Shown here: piece by piece, positions 1 through 12,336 of the stretch
Position numbering within the stretch: position 1 is the stretch's first letter
Layout of the letters: each line of letters starts with the position of its first letter
Assembly (NCBI GenBank): GCA_037953745.1
Contig: JBAKBP010007914.1
Location: 1-64,000, forward strand
Length of the DNA stretch: 64,000 bases
Direction of reading: 5' to 3'
Origin: Lithodes maja
Taxonomy: Eukaryota > Arthropoda > Malacostraca > Decapoda > Lithodidae
Made by a program: the position numbers and the translations under genes
Notes under the pieces: model-generated
Databases searched by the model: none
What the model saw: the letters and a program-made list of their open reading frames with translations, nothing else
What the model was told of the DNA's origin: nothing

Positions 1-119
1 GTGTTGTAGGGTGCCATACATTCCAGGTATTCCTTTGTATTCGTTTGTATTATTAAATGGGAAAGGTGTGCAATATCGTCTTTTCTGGAGTTATTAGTAC
101 GGTAATATAATACAAACAA

Positions 120-124
<5 letters not shown>

Positions 125-204
<80 letters not shown>
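125..204. repeat. (TA)n microsatellite
   Basis: About 40 uninterrupted TA dinucleotides. The flanks (1-124 and 205-562) show no gene. The short open frames here are carried by the repeat or lack any recognisable domain. Confidence 0.98.
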
Positions 205-209
<5 letters not shown>

Positions 210-562
210 GCAGATGAACATTTACCAGAAAAAACTCTTGCATGAATACCAGCACGCCTTGTCTGCCGCCGGAAACATGGAACAGGACAATACGCAAATC
301 TCAAATCTCGTAGCGTTCAGAATCAAAATACAAAGTTTGGGGTCACCCGGAGTCAACTTTTCAGACAATTCAACAAATTTCAAGAATTTCTTGTGACCAC
401 ATTCTATCGGGTGAATTTTTTGCGCCGTTTCTATTACATGGTGGAACACAAGGTCGGCTCGGGATAGGTTGTCAAGGAAAGGAAAGTATACTACGGTATT
501 ATTTAATTTACTGAGACAATTAAATGAAGAAGTAGACTGATTATTTTCTGTATTGTTGGTCG

Positions 563-796
563 TTAATCCTCTCACATCCGGACGCGATTTTTGAGCCTAT
601 TAGGGATACTTTAAATCCTTTGTTACCGTCAGGGGTATCTATAAACCTTTAGTATGTTTACTTCAACCTCTGCAGTTGTCTTTGAGTTAGCTGTGGGCAG
701 AAAACTAATTTTGGAGAGGTAATTATAACAGAGAGTAATCTATTTATTATTGCTAATCTGGCAACCTCTGCATCCCTATGGTCGTGAGAGGGTTAA
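563..796. mobile_element. TTAA-flanked MITE, family B, copy 1
   Basis: A 234-bp element bounded by TTAA on both sides. Its terminal inverted repeats read TTAATCCTCTCAC at the left and, on the other strand, TTAACCCTCTCAC at the right. The interior is non-coding. A second copy lies in the opposite orientation at 11395-11630 and shares the whole body, for example the stretch reading CTGCAGTTGTCTTTGAGTTA and the words GTGGGCAGAAAACTAAT. A TTAA target is the signature of the piggyBac superfamily; that assignment is inference because no transposase is present. Confidence 0.85.
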
Positions 797-1584
797 TAAT
801 CATACTAGTTAAACCTTTTCAAACTTTCCTTGATGATTAACCCTTTCACTGCGGGTGATGCATGGATTTGTCCTATATAGAAAAGGCCCATATTGCAAGC
901 GCCGTACTCATACAGTATGGTACCTGCTAAGTTGGAAGCACCAACCCTTTCTTCTTGTTGCCAGACTCTTCCATGAGCTTCTAAGCTTGCCACCCATACT
1001 TATATCACTCTGTTATATGCATTGGTTGTGAGAGGGTCTGTGTTCAAAGAAGAGATGTTTCTGAAGCTGAAATGCAATGAAAACAGGTTACTTCTATATC
1101 TATTTATGACAGCTATATACCAAGTATGAATGTGAAGTTCATTTCATGTTACAGGCCATAACTCATGCTGTCTTGTAAAATGTAAGTACAAAACTTGATA
1201 AAAATAACGGTTTATTTCATCAAGTTATGGCTGGGTATTTCTCTACCCAAAAATGCACAAATGTATCTCAAAGAGGGGTCATGAGTTTTTTTGTTTTGTA
1301 TTTAACTGAGTTATGGCGAGTGTATAATACGAAAGAGGAAGGGATATTACGCTCGATACGGACGCTGTACCGAGCTTGGCCTGTCACGGTAAACAAGTAA
1401 GTTATGGTCGATATTCTCAAGGCTATAAGCCTTATAGTATAAGGGCTATGCATAAATGAAGTAAACTTTATAGGAAGAATTCGACCTGAAATTTCCTTTG
1501 GAACTCAGTGCTACGGATATCAAGGTAGGGCAACGAATATTGAGTAAAAGTAGGGAAAAAAATCACAGAGAGCAGTAAAGCTGT
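797..1584. other. No feature recognised
   Basis: Unique-looking DNA without tandem repeats. The longest open frame is about 60 codons and has no family resemblance. I see nothing to annotate. Confidence 0.6.
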
Positions 1585-2270
1585 TTAACCCCTTCAACAC
1601 CATGATGTAACATTTACCTTATTCCTGTTACCAGTAAATGAAGTTTTTTAGCTTATATTATATCTCTAGACTCAGAGGGGTAAATATGATCTCAATAAAC
1701 CCTTTGAATAACAGAGGTCCTTCTTAACACCTAACGAGCGGCCTAGGCGGTAAATAATATGTAGCCACCAGCGGGGTGTTTTTACCCAAAATAGGGCTGT
1801 TTACGTGATCATTTTCATGCCTAAATAAGACCCAGAGCGTAAAACAAGTATCTATCCCTGAAACGGTATAAACAGAGCTTTCCAATGACACCCCAACGAT
1901 CCTTGTATGACCGCTAGTTTTCTTGCAACAATCGCGCAACACGAGTGCAATAAACCATGTAATTCGGTACTTTCCCTAAACAATTCACTGTGTAGCGAGT
2001 GTGAGAGGGTGGAGGAGGGTGGGATTCATGTCAGTTGGTCCACCGCGGTGGTCTGGAGAAGTCATACGCTCGCTACTCTCCTGCCACCACTTGTCTCTCT
2101 CTCTCAGCAACATTACGTGCTGAAAATGCCACACGACTTATGTTGTGAGCCGCCACATAGTCCAAATTTCTTTCACTCGACATATGATGCGCGCTGCCAG
2201 TTAAGGGTTAAACTGCCTAACGTTAGCCAGAATAAAAGGGAAAAAAACGTCATCGTGCTGAAGGGGTCTT
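1585..2270. mobile_element. Probable TTAA MITE (family C relative), interrupted or divergent
   Basis: The left end is TTAACCCCTTCAACACCATG and the right end ends in CATCGTGCTGAAGGGGTC, which are inverted relatives of each other. The right arm contains the family C words TAGCCAGAATAAAAG and AACGTCATCG. The 500 bp between the arms do not pair, so this is either a longer element or two unrelated halves. A solitary right half of the same type occurs at 18600-18697. Confidence 0.4.
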
Positions 2271-2342
2271 ATCATCTTTAAATCTCAAAACTAATGGGGC
2301 TAAACATGAAGGAGAATGGGGTCCAAATACCCCCCTCCTTAA
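2270..2342 (+). mobile_element. MITE family A, 3' end fragment
   Basis: Matches the last ~70 bp of family A (see 14618-14988): CTCAAAACTAATGGGGCTAA, then a GGAGAATGGGGTCC-type stretch, then CCCCCCTCCTTAA. The rest of the element is missing. Confidence 0.8.
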
Positions 2343-3071
2343 ACAGAAGGATAACATCTTCTAGCCTCAGAAGGTTTTGGGATAGGCCTATAATAAAACA
2401 CTGCTTTATCTGTATTAATCTATAACATTTCGAGCCCTATGTCCAGGTAATACTGCAGCCAACTGTACGTGTGGACGCTCATTCGTGCTTGTGTATCAGT
2501 GTGGGCAATCGCTGTTTGGTCGTAAATATTGTCTAAAAAACGGATAGTGCACCCTGGACGTCAATCCCGTTTTTTGTTGCCTCGTAAAACCTGACAGTGC
2601 CATCGTATTGGCAAACTCTCCAGACAAGTTCACCCGTTACACCCACACCTCACCCAAGTGGGGGGCAGGGGGAGAGGAATAGATATGATAGATAAACACC
2701 GAGAGTTACACAGAGTTACACAGATACTCAGATCACGCAGGCCGTGCGGTCCCTACTAAGTGGTCCGGCCTTAATACTACTAGACAGGGACAGTTTATAC
2801 TAGAAGAATAAGACAGCGAAGTAGAAGGCTCTCTCCCTTCCCTCCGCTCCCTCCGGCTAAAAAGCCGTACCGGAAAATAGGAAGAAGTATAACCTTATGG
2901 ATCAGGAAATGCCCACAAGGAAAGTTTGTATAGAGTATAAAAAAAAAAAAAATAGTTTGAAAAGGAAATTACACATACCTACTGATTAATTCATATTAAT
3001 CCAATCTTCATCAGATGATCGTCCAGTCTTTTCTTAAACGTATCAATAGAATTACTGTCGACCACCTCCCT

Positions 3072-3073
<2 letters not shown>
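2343..3073. other. No feature recognised
   Basis: Mixed-composition DNA with a short A tract at 2940-2952. No open frame of note, no inverted repeat longer than ordinary and no tRNA-like sequence was seen. Confidence 0.55.
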
Positions 3074-3144
<71 letters not shown>

Positions 3145-3190
3145 AAAGTAAGAGAGAGAGAGAGAGTAAAAGTAAGAGAGAGAGAGAAGG
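3074..3190. repeat. (GA)n microsatellite with AAAGTAA interruptions
   Basis: An uninterrupted GA run to about 3142, then shorter GA blocks separated twice by TAAAAGTAAG. All open frames across it on both strands are repeat artefacts (poly Arg-Glu or poly Ser-Leu). Confidence 0.97.
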
Positions 3191-3715
3191 AGGGGTGGGT
3201 GGGAGAAAGAGATGATTTCCCACACATACAAAAACTAAAATAAAAATAACTCAGACATGTGGCAGCTGCAGGGATATTACTTGAGGGAAGCCATACAAAT
3301 GAAACTGGAGTTCCAGCAATTCCTTATCACATGCCTATGAGGCCGCCCCTGGGTATCGCCCAGCTCGATTGGTGTCTACGGGTTAATTTTCATGTTAAGA
3401 TAATGGCGTTGGATAGTTGTGTTTTCAGTAGATCATGGCATTACTATAGCAATAATAGTAAGGTATGTCAATCTCAAAGTGTGGAAATAACCTAGAGCAC
3501 AAATTTCATGTGTTTTTGTTCTAAACCAAAATTATTTTCTTGTGCGTCTTCAGGTATCGGCAAACCCCATTGATACCTCAATGTTTCCGCCCCTGCTCCC
3601 ACACCTTTAATTGGTTACGTGACCAATTAAATGGATTGGGTCGGGAAAGTCGGGGGAGGCGAAGAAGAAAAAGAAGACGAAAAATAGGAGGAGGAGAAGG
3701 GAACTGGAGAATATT
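3191..3715. other. No feature recognised
   Basis: Unique-looking DNA, including a 78-codon open frame starting near 3259 with no motif I recognise. The last 60 bp are purine-rich. Confidence 0.5.
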
Positions 3716-3805
3716 TTAAGGGGGGATGGATGTTTTTATTTGCTTCTCTATTTATCATTTAAATGTTTTTAAGTTTCCTCCCTAGACCTCCATCAAGCTT
3801 AAATA
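3716..3805 (+). mobile_element. MITE family A, 5' end fragment
   Basis: Begins TTAAGGGGGGATGGATG and continues into the family A head TTTCCTCCCTAGACCTCCAT followed by CAAGCTTAAA. It then stops. The missing remainder is not found nearby. Confidence 0.85.
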
Positions 3806-4784
3806 GTTGTTCCAAAGCATTTACTATAGTTATACGATAAATCAGGTACCGGTAATGACAATTAAGAACCAATATACCTGTTTTGGTCTATTAGACATCT
3901 TCAGGGTAATTAATATTTTTCCTGCGAATTTTACTACATAATTGATCATACGTATTTGTTATTTAACCTCCATATATACCTGTACGTATATTTGTTATTT
4001 AACCTCCATATATACCTGTACGTATATTTGTTATTTAACCTCCATATATACCTGTACGTATATTTGTGAATTAACCTCCATATATACCTGTACGTATATT
4101 TGTGATTTAACCTCCATATATACCTGTACGTATATTTGTGATTTAACCTCCATATATACCTGTACGTATATTTGTGAATTAACCACCATATATACCTGTA
4201 CGTATATTTGTGAATTAACCTCCATATATACCTGTACGTATATTTGTTATTTAACCTCCATATATACCTGTACGTATATTTGTGAATTAACCTCCATATA
4301 TACCTGTACGTATATTTGTGAATTAACCTCCATATATACCTGTACGTATATTTGTTATTTAACCTCCATATATACCTGTACGTATATTTGTTATTTAACC
4401 TCCATATATACCTGTACGTATATTTGTGAATTAACCTCCATATATACCTGTACGTATATTTGTGAATTAACCTCCATATATACCTGTACGTATATTTGTT
4501 ATTTAACCTCCATATATACCTGTACGTATATTTGTTATTTAACCTCCATATATACCTGTACGTATATTTGTGAATTAACCTCCATATATACCTGTACGTA
4601 TATTTGTGAATTAACCTCCATATATACCTGTACGTATATTTGTGAATTAACCTCCATATATACCTGTACGTATATTTGTGAATTAACCTCCATATATACC
4701 TGTACGTATATTTGTGAATTAACCTCCATATATACCTGTACGTATATTTGTGAATTAACCTCCATATATACCTGTATGTATATT

Positions 4785-4987
4785 CAGGGTGTCAAACCAG
4801 AGCAATTCTGTTTGATAACTTGAAGGAATATGAGAAGGGATAGAAGCAAATTAGCATGAAATAGCCTTGTGTTGGCCATGTTATCACTTCCAAAGACCTA
4901 ATTTGAACTATAAACCACAATATGATCTTTGCATATACAATAACAAAGACTAATAAGAAAAGAACTCGGATCTCGTTTGACACCCTG
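4785..4987. mobile_element. hAT-type MITE, copy 1 (in minisatellite)
   Basis: 203 bp with perfect 13-bp terminal inverted repeats, CAGGGTGTCAAAC and GTTTGACACCCTG. It is flanked by TGTATATT on the left and CGTATATT on the right, an 8-bp target duplication with one later substitution. CAGGG termini and 8-bp duplications are typical of the hAT superfamily. There is no coding capacity, so it depended on a transposase encoded elsewhere. Confidence 0.9.
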
Positions 4988-6399
4988 CGTATATTTGTGA
5001 TTTAACCTCCATATATACCTGTACGTATATTTGTGATTTAACCTCCATATATACCTGTACGTATATTTGTGATTTAACCTCCATATATAAATGTACGTAT
5101 ATTTGTGATTTAACCTCCATTTATACCTGTACGTATATTTGTGATTTAACCTCCATTTATACCTGTACGTATATTTTGTGATTTAACCTCCATATATACC
5201 TGTACGTATATTTGTGATTTAACCTCCATATATACCTGTACGTATATTTGTGATTTAACCTCCATATATACCTGTACGTATATTTGTGATTTAACCTCCA
5301 TATATACCTGTACGTATATTTGTGATTTAACCTCCAGTTATACCTGTACGTATATTTGTGATTTAACCTCCATTATACCTGTACGTATATTTGTGATTTA
5401 ACCTCCATATATACCTGTACGTATATTTGTGATTTAACCTCCATATATACCTGTATGCATATTTGTGATTTAACCTCCATATATACCTGTACGTATATTT
5501 GTGATTTAACCTCCATATATACCTGTACGTATATTTGTGATTTAACCTCCATATATACCTGTACGTATATTTGTGATTTAACCTCCATATATACCTGTAC
5601 GTATATTTGTGATTTAACCTCCATATATACCTGTACGTATATTTGTGAATTAACTCCATATATACCCCTGTACGTATATTGTGAATTAACCTCCATATAT
5701 ACCTGTACGTATATTTGTTATTTAACCTCCATATATACCTGTACGTATATTTGTGAATTAACCTCCATATATACCTGTACGTATATTTGTGAATTAACCT
5801 CCATATATACCTGTACGTATATTTGTTATTTAACCTCCATATATACCTGTACGTATATTTGTTATTTAACCTCCATATATACCTGTACGTATATTTGTGA
5901 ATTAACCTCCATATATACCTGTACGTATATTTGTGAATTAACCTCCATATATACCTGTACGTATATTTGTTATTTAACCTCCATATATACCTGTACGTAT
6001 ATTTGTTATTTAACCTCCATATATACCTGTACGTATATTTGTGAATTAACCTCCATATATACCTGTACGTATATTTGTGAATTAACCTCCATATATACCT
6101 GTACGTATATTTGTAATTTAACCTCCATATATACCTGTACGTATATTTGTTATTTAACCTCCATATATACCTGTACGTATATTTGTGAATTAACCTCTAT
6201 ATATACCTGTACGTATATTTGTGAATTAACCTCCATATATACCTGTACGTATATTTGTGAATTAACCTCCATATATACCTGTACGTATATTTGTGAATTA
6301 ACCTCCATATATACCTGTACGTATATTTGTGAATTAACCTCCATATATACCTGTACGTATATTTGTGAATTAACCTCCATATATACCTGTACGTATATT

Positions 6400-6601
6400 C
6401 AGGGTGTCAAACCAGAGCAATTCTGTTTGATAACTTGAAGGAATATGAGAAGGGATAGAAGCAAATTAGCATGAAATAGCCTTGTGTTGGCCATGTTATC
6501 ACTTCCAAAGACCTAATTTGAACTATAAACCACAATTTGATCTTTGCATATACAATAACAAAGACTAATAAGAAAGAATTCGGATCTCGTTTGACACCCT
6601 G
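6400..6601. mobile_element. hAT-type MITE, copy 2 (in minisatellite)
   Basis: Nearly identical to the copy at 4785, with the same 13-bp terminal inverted repeats and a perfect 8-bp flank CGTATATT on both sides. It occupies the same position in the higher-order repeat, so it was copied by array amplification and not by a new insertion. Confidence 0.92.
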
Positions 6602-8023
6602 CGTATATTTGTGATTTAACCTCCATATATACCTGTACGTATATTTGTGATTTAACCTCCATATATACCTGTACGTATATTTGCGATTTAACCTCCATAT
6701 AAAAATGTACGTATATTTGTGATTTAACCTCCATTTATACCTGTACGTATATTTGTGATTTAACCTCCATTTATACCTGTACGTATATTTGTGATTTAAC
6801 CTCCATATATACCTGTACGTATATTTGTGATTTAACCTCCATATATACCTGTACGTATATTTGTGATTTAACCTCCATATATACCTGTACGTATATTTGT
6901 GATTTAACCTCCATATATACCTGTACGTATATTTGTGATATAACCTCCAGTTATACCTGTACGTATATTTGTGATTTAACCTCCATTTATACCTGTACGT
7001 ATATTTGTGATTTAACCTCCATATATACCTGTACGTATATTTGTGATTTAACCTCCATATATACCTGTATGCATATTTGTGATTTAACCTCCATATATAC
7101 CTGTACGTATATTTGTGATTTAACCTCCATATATACCTGTACGTATATTTGTGATTTAACCTCCATATATACCTGTACGTATATTTGTGATTTAACCTCC
7201 ATATATACCTGTACGTATATTTGTGATTTAACCTCCATATATACCTGTACGTATATTTGTGAATTAACCTCCATATATACCTGTACGTATATTTGTGAAT
7301 TAACCTCCATATATACCTGTACGTATATTTGTTATTTAACCTCCATATATACCTGTACGTATATTTGTGAATTAACCTCCATATATACCTGTACGTATAT
7401 TTGTGAATTAACCTCCATATATACCTGTACGTATATTTGTTATTTAACCTCCATATATACCTGTACGTATATTTGTTATTTAACCTCCATATATACCTGT
7501 ACGTATATTTGTGAATTAACCTCCATATATACCTGTACGTATATTTGTGAATTAACCTCCATATATACCTGTACGTATATTTGTTATTTAACCTCCATAT
7601 ATACCTGTACGTATATTTGTTATTTAACCTCCATATATACCTGTACGTATATTTGTGAATTAACCTCCATATATACCTGTATGTATATTTGTGAATTAAC
7701 CTCCATATATACCTGTACGTATATTTGTTATTTAACCTCCATATATACCTGTACGTATATTTGTGAATTAACCTCCATATACAGTACAGTATACCTGTAC
7801 GTATATTTGTGAATTAACCTCCATATATACCTGTACGTATATTTGTGAATTAACCTCCATATATACCTGTACGTATAGTTGTGAATTAACCTCCATATAT
7901 ACCTGTACGTATATTTGTGAATTAACCTCCATATATACCTGTACGTATATTTGTGAATTAACCTCCATATATACCTGTACGTATATTTGTGAATTAACCT
8001 CCATATATACCTGTACGTATATT

Positions 8024-8225
8024 CAGGGTGTCAAACAAGAGCAATTCTGTTTGATAACTTGAAGGAATATGAGAAGGGATAGAAGCAAATTAGCATGAAA
8101 TAGCCTTGTGTTGGCCATGTTATCACTTCCAAAGACCTAATTTGAACTATAAACCACAATTTGATCTTTGCATATACAATAACAAAGACTAATAAGAAAG
8201 AACTCGGATCTCGTTTGACACCCTG
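8024..8225. mobile_element. hAT-type MITE, copy 3 (in minisatellite)
   Basis: Third copy of the 202-bp element, with CGTATATT on both sides and the same 13-bp terminal inverted repeats. It differs from copy 2 by only a few substitutions, one of them in the left interior (CAAACAAGAGC against CAAACCAGAGC). Confidence 0.92.
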
Positions 8226-9063
8226 CGTATATTTGTGATTTAACCTCCATATATACCTGTACGTATATTTGTGATTTAACCTCCATATATACCTGTACGT
8301 ATATTTGTGATTTAACCTCCATATATAAATGTACGTATATTTGTGATTTAACCTCCATTTATACCTGTACGTATATTTGTGATTTAACCTCCATTTATAC
8401 CTGTACGTATATTTGTGATTTAACCTCCATATATACCTGTACGTATATTTGTGATTTAACCTCCATATATACCTGTACGTATATTTGTGATTTAACCTCC
8501 ATATATACCTGTACGTATATTTGTGATTTAACCTCCATATATACCTTAACGTATATTTGTGATTTAACCTCCAGTTACACCTGTACGTATATTTGTGATT
8601 TAACCTCCATTTATACCTGTACGTATATTTGTGATTTAACCTCCATATATACCTGTACGTATATTTGTGATTTAACCTCCATATATACCTGTATGCATAT
8701 TTGTGATTTAACCTCCATATATACCTGTACGTATATTTGTGATTTAACCTTCATATATACCTGTACGTATATTTGTGATTTAACCTCCATATATACCTGT
8801 ACGTATATTTGTGATTTAACCTCCATATACTGTATACCTGTACGTATATTTGATATAACCTCCATATATACCTGTACGTATATTTGTGATTTAACCTCCA
8901 TATATACCTGTACGTATATTTGCATCATGCAGACATTCCAATGTGAGTAGAAATATGAGTAGAAATGTGCGAACGTAGGCGAGAATGCCAATAAATTACT
9001 ATTTGAGCAGCAACAAATAACCTTCCGCTCTAACCCGAAGTAATAAAGCCTGTATGGGGTGGT

Positions 9064-9444
9064 TTAAGGGGGGTGACCTGCTTTTTGTTATTTCTGTCCT
9101 TTTCTCTTCTTTCTCTGGCTTGTATCCATTCGGCCCCATTCAGCCAACTATTTTAAGACTTTTATCCCCATCTAGGTGTCGATTTCTTTCTGGCGAGCGA
9201 TAGCGAGCCAGCATTATATGAAGAAATCCGGCTTCGCCGGAGAAATTTTTCTATCGAAAAATGTACAAATTTAGCCTGCTGTCAAACAAAAATAAAAAAT
9301 ATGCTGGCTCGCTTCCGCTCAGCAGTAAAAAATTGACACCTGGATGGGGATAAACGTCTTAAAACAGTAGGCTGAATGGGGCCAAATGGATACACGCCAG
9401 AGAAAGATAGAAAAGGACAGAACAAAACAGGTCACCCCCCTTGA
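9064..9444. mobile_element. Long-palindrome MITE related to family A
   Basis: Left arm starts TTAAGGGGGGTGACCTG. The right arm ends CAGGTCACCCCCCTTGAA, a decayed TTAA end. The arms pair over roughly 190 bp, including TCCATTCGGCCCCATTCAGCC against its near complement at 9370-9392. The centre holds the family A signature GGCGAGCGATAGCGAGCC and CGGCTTCGCCGG, so a transcript would fold into one long hairpin. Confidence 0.85.
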
Positions 9445-9540
9445 ATACGGATATGTGCCGGTAGCTTGGTGTAGGATATATTGCTATTGCTATTATTGGG
9501 CTTGGGCTAGGTCAACAGTGAGATGAAGAGTGAGTTAGAT

Positions 9541-9642
9541 ATATAGACAGATACATACATATATAGATACATATATATATAGATACATACATATATAGAT
9601 ACATTCATACATATATAGACACATACATACATATATATAGAC

Positions 9643-9709
<67 letters not shown>

Positions 9710-9830
9710 TACATACATATATAGATACATACAGTAGATACATAGACAGATACATACATATACAGATACATATATATATAGATACATCCATATATAGATA
9801 CATACAGTAGATACAGACATATATACTGAT
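9541..9830. repeat. Compound GATACATA/TA microsatellite
   Basis: Tetra- and octanucleotide words of the AGATACATACATATAT type surround a pure TA tract at about 9652-9706. The open frames across it (Tyr/Ile/Cys-rich) are artefacts. Confidence 0.95.
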
Positions 9831-10059
9831 AGCTTTATACCAATAAATGCATGGGTAAATAAACAAACAAGTATATAAACAATTGAATGAGTGTGTATGT
9901 GTTCGAATTATTCCAATGAGTTTAATGTAATGCTTAATTCAAGCCAGTATCTAACTTTCCCGGTTTATTGGTACTGGAGCTGAATAAATAAAGGTCTGAC
10001 TCACGGGCCTCAACTGCAAGACACTCCCGATTGAAAGGGGCGGGTTTCAAACTGATTAA
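9831..10059. other. No feature recognised
   Basis: Short unique stretch between the microsatellite and a TTAA MITE. I see nothing in it. Confidence 0.5.
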
Positions 10060-10270
10060 TTAACCTTTCTGTACCGGCTATGTCATTTTAGCTTTATTCT
10101 GGCCCCTTTTAGACGATTTTTGTACAGTTTAAAAAGGGGTTCCAGCAATTTACAGGTTCGAAGTATCCCTCTTGACCCTTTTCATTACCACAGATCCTTC
10201 TTAAACTGCACAAAATCGTCTAAGCCCAGCTACAATAAAATCGAAAAGACGTGGCATTTTGACCGTTGGT
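10060..10270. mobile_element. TTAA MITE, family C
   Basis: Begins TTAACCTTTCTGTACCGG, the family C terminus. It contains both arm signatures: TTTTAGACGATTTTTGTACAG on the left and CTGCACAAAATCGTCTAAG, its complement, on the right. The right terminus is decayed, ending near AAAAGACGTGGCATTTTGACC. Compare the cleaner copy at 49269-49482. Confidence 0.75.
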
Positions 10271-10371
10271 TCTGGCAATCATTACACAATTATATACCGC
10301 TTAGGAAGGATCTGTGGGAATGATAAGGGTAAACACTAACTCAATTAACTCTCTGACTTCCACAGCCCTTC

Positions 10372-11375
10372 TTAAAAGGGGAGGCTGAACCTTACACCCC
10401 CAAGTCAGCCTGTATAAGAGATTGTGTTTCTGGCATTATACCATCTTATTACCAATGGAAATACTAAGACTCGCTGAAAAAAAATCAGCTCTCTATGTGT
10501 GCGCGCGCACGTGCGCGAGCGCAGAATTTCATTCCACTATTGTAATATCATCTAGTCACTCAAAATTGTTCAAATTTCCCGTAATTTTTGCATGGCATAT
10601 CCTACAAGCATCCCCTACACCGTGCCTTTTAAATTAACCCCTATTGAATAATAGAAGGTGCTGAAAAAAATATATTGTATAATTATTTTTGGGTTACAGC
10701 TGATTCGACTCCAAAATGGTCAAAACTCGGATATTTTCGGCAAAACGGCAATTATTTAAACGGACAGGCGTTCCTACTGTATATACCCCTATGTATTGTA
10801 TTTAGAAGGGGAATGCATTTGAGCAATACATAAAAATATAGTGGCACTCGTAAGTGCCAAAAAATGATGGCAAACCACTGAAATTCATAGATTTTCATCA
10901 GTCAAAAACATTTTTGGGGCAGATAAAATAGTTAGTCCTCCTTAGCTTCCGTTTTCTACCATAGCGCGCACATAGAAGATCGAGTTTTATGACCAACTAA
11001 AAAAAAAAATTGTCAGGGGTATGCTAGGCAGAATTTATAAGACAATTTCTTACCAAAATCCATGATATTGGGCCCCCCCCCCCCCCCCAAGGGGGCCCTA
11101 GGGATGTCATATGGGTGTTTATGCCCTCATATGATCATTTCTATTGCTTACAGAAGCCCTTTAGACTACAGACACAACAACAAAAAATTGGGTGGCTGAA
11201 AGATTTTTTTTAGTTTTTCGGGGGTCGAGGTCGAACCCCCGGCCCGGGGGATGCGATATGTTTTTTTTTTTCCCTTTTTTTTTTCTATTCTCCTATGTTG
11301 AAAGAAGCATTATAGAACAAGATAAAAACAAAAATTATTTCTGGGCTCATCGGAGGGTTCAGCCTCCCCTTATAA
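10372..11375. mobile_element. ~1-kb TTAA element with family A-like termini
   Basis: Left end TTAAAAGGGGAGGCTGAACC and right end GGTTCAGCCTCCCCTTATAA are inverted copies. The interior is about 960 bp, non-coding, with an alternating purine-pyrimidine stretch GTGTGCGCGCGCACGTGCGC at 10496 and C and T homopolymers at 11073-11090 and 11260-11284. It appears inserted in the surrounding family C-like element. No transposase remnant is recognisable. Confidence 0.6.
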
Positions 11376-11394
11376 TTAATCTGAATAAAATCGT

Positions 11395-11630
11395 TTAACC
11401 CCTTCAGACTCATATGACGCAGAGGTTGCCAGATTAGCAATAAGAAATAAGAGTTCTCTCACTCTTATAATTACCTCTCCAAGATTAGTTTTCTGCCCAC
11501 AGCTAACTCAAAGACAACTGCAGAGGTTGAAGTAACTAAACTAAAGGTTTCTAAATACCCCTGATGGTAACAAAGGCTTTAAAGTATCCCCAATAGGCTC
11601 AAAATCGCGTCATATGTCGGAGAGGGTTAA
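11395..11630. mobile_element. TTAA-flanked MITE, family B, copy 2 (nested)
   Basis: 236 bp between two TTAA sites, inverted relative to the copy at 563-796 and about 85-90% similar by eye across the full length. It sits inside a family C-like element at its CGTTTAATAA site. Confidence 0.87.
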
Positions 11631-11681
11631 TAATAGCCAGAAAACATAAAAGAAATGCGAATTGGATCTTGAAAGGGTTAA

Positions 11682-12233
11682 CTTCGCTTCAATATATTGT
11701 AAGTATTACAGTTTTCATCACCAGGGGTTGCCGTTTATTATTCAGACAATTGCAAAGGTTGAAATAACAAAACTAAAGATGATTTTTGTCTAACAGTATT
11801 ACGAAACTTAGACTCTGGGCAAAATTACATAAATCATGACAAGCAGTATTCATTTACAATATAAAACAGCAAAGATAAATTGGACAACAATTCAATAAAT
11901 CAAATGAAGGTATATAAGAATAACAAATTCAGCACTTGAAACATAATTATAGATATTGGGGAAATTCAAAAGTAGGAGTGATAAGACTTAATCAAGATTA
12001 CACATACTTCATCTAAGTAATGTAAATCGAAAGTTTAAATTTGTTTTAGTGTAGACAAGTACCAAAGTTTGGACAATATTGGTTTAGACAAGTGCCAGTA
12101 ACCAAAGACAAGTCCTTTAGTGTGTGTTTTGTGCCGAAGTGTCCACAAACTCTGATAATTAGTTTAAGCCGGTGTGGAATAGTCGAGCGTCGTGGAGAAT
12201 ATACCTGACGCGGCCGTATTTGCATATCAATGG
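11682..12233. other. No feature recognised
   Basis: A/T-rich unique-looking DNA without an open frame over 60 codons, tandem repeat or inverted repeat that I can see. Confidence 0.55.
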
Positions 12234-12274
12234 AGGGGGGGGGGGGGGAGCGGAGGATGGAGCGGAGGATGGAG

Positions 12275-12336
<62 letters not shown>

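Larger units (their letters stand above)
3949..8923. repeat. 36-bp minisatellite with ~1.62-kb higher-order repeats
   Basis: The unit reads CCTCCATATATACCTGTACG followed by TATATTTGTGAATTAA. Three unit subtypes differ at the TTTG(TTATTT / TGAATT / TGATTT)AACC position. Their order repeats: a run of TGATTT units, then a mixed TTATTT/TGAATT run, then an hAT-type MITE. The MITE starts lie at 4785, 6400 and 8024, periods of 1615 and 1624 bp. A private marker unit with TATGCATATTTG recurs at about 5455, 7069 and 8693 with the same period. The array begins and ends inside a period. Because 36 is divisible by 3, frames on both strands stay open for hundreds of codons; these are not genes. Confidence 0.97.
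10271..11681. mobile_element. Family C-like MITE split by two nested TTAA elements
   Basis: Outer pieces match family C: GGAAGGATCTGTGGGAATGA on the left, CCACAGCCCTTCTTAA before the first insertion, CTGAATAAAATCGTTTAA between the insertions, then TAATAGCCAG to a terminal GAAAGGGTTAA. An unbroken copy at 49269-49482 reads AAATCGTTTAATAATAGCCA at the same place. It therefore shows the empty site and supports a TTAA target duplication for the inner 236-bp element. Confidence 0.65.

Noticed and set aside
31..51. TTCCTTTGTATTCGTTTGTA resembling the CR1-like 3' end
   Set aside because: Only about 20 bp match and the preceding sequence does not resemble either 3' UTR. It could be a CR1 tail cut by the window edge, but this is not supportable.
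3942..4823. Long open frame encoding a 12-residue repeat (Tyr-Ile-Cys-x-Leu-Thr...)
   Set aside because: It is the 36-bp minisatellite read in phase. Frames are open on both strands for the same reason. No start context, no codon bias independent of the repeat, and a non-coding MITE interrupts the array.
3949..8923. Regular 36-bp repeats as a CRISPR array
   Set aside because: There are no unique spacers between units, no cas genes, and the genome is eukaryotic.
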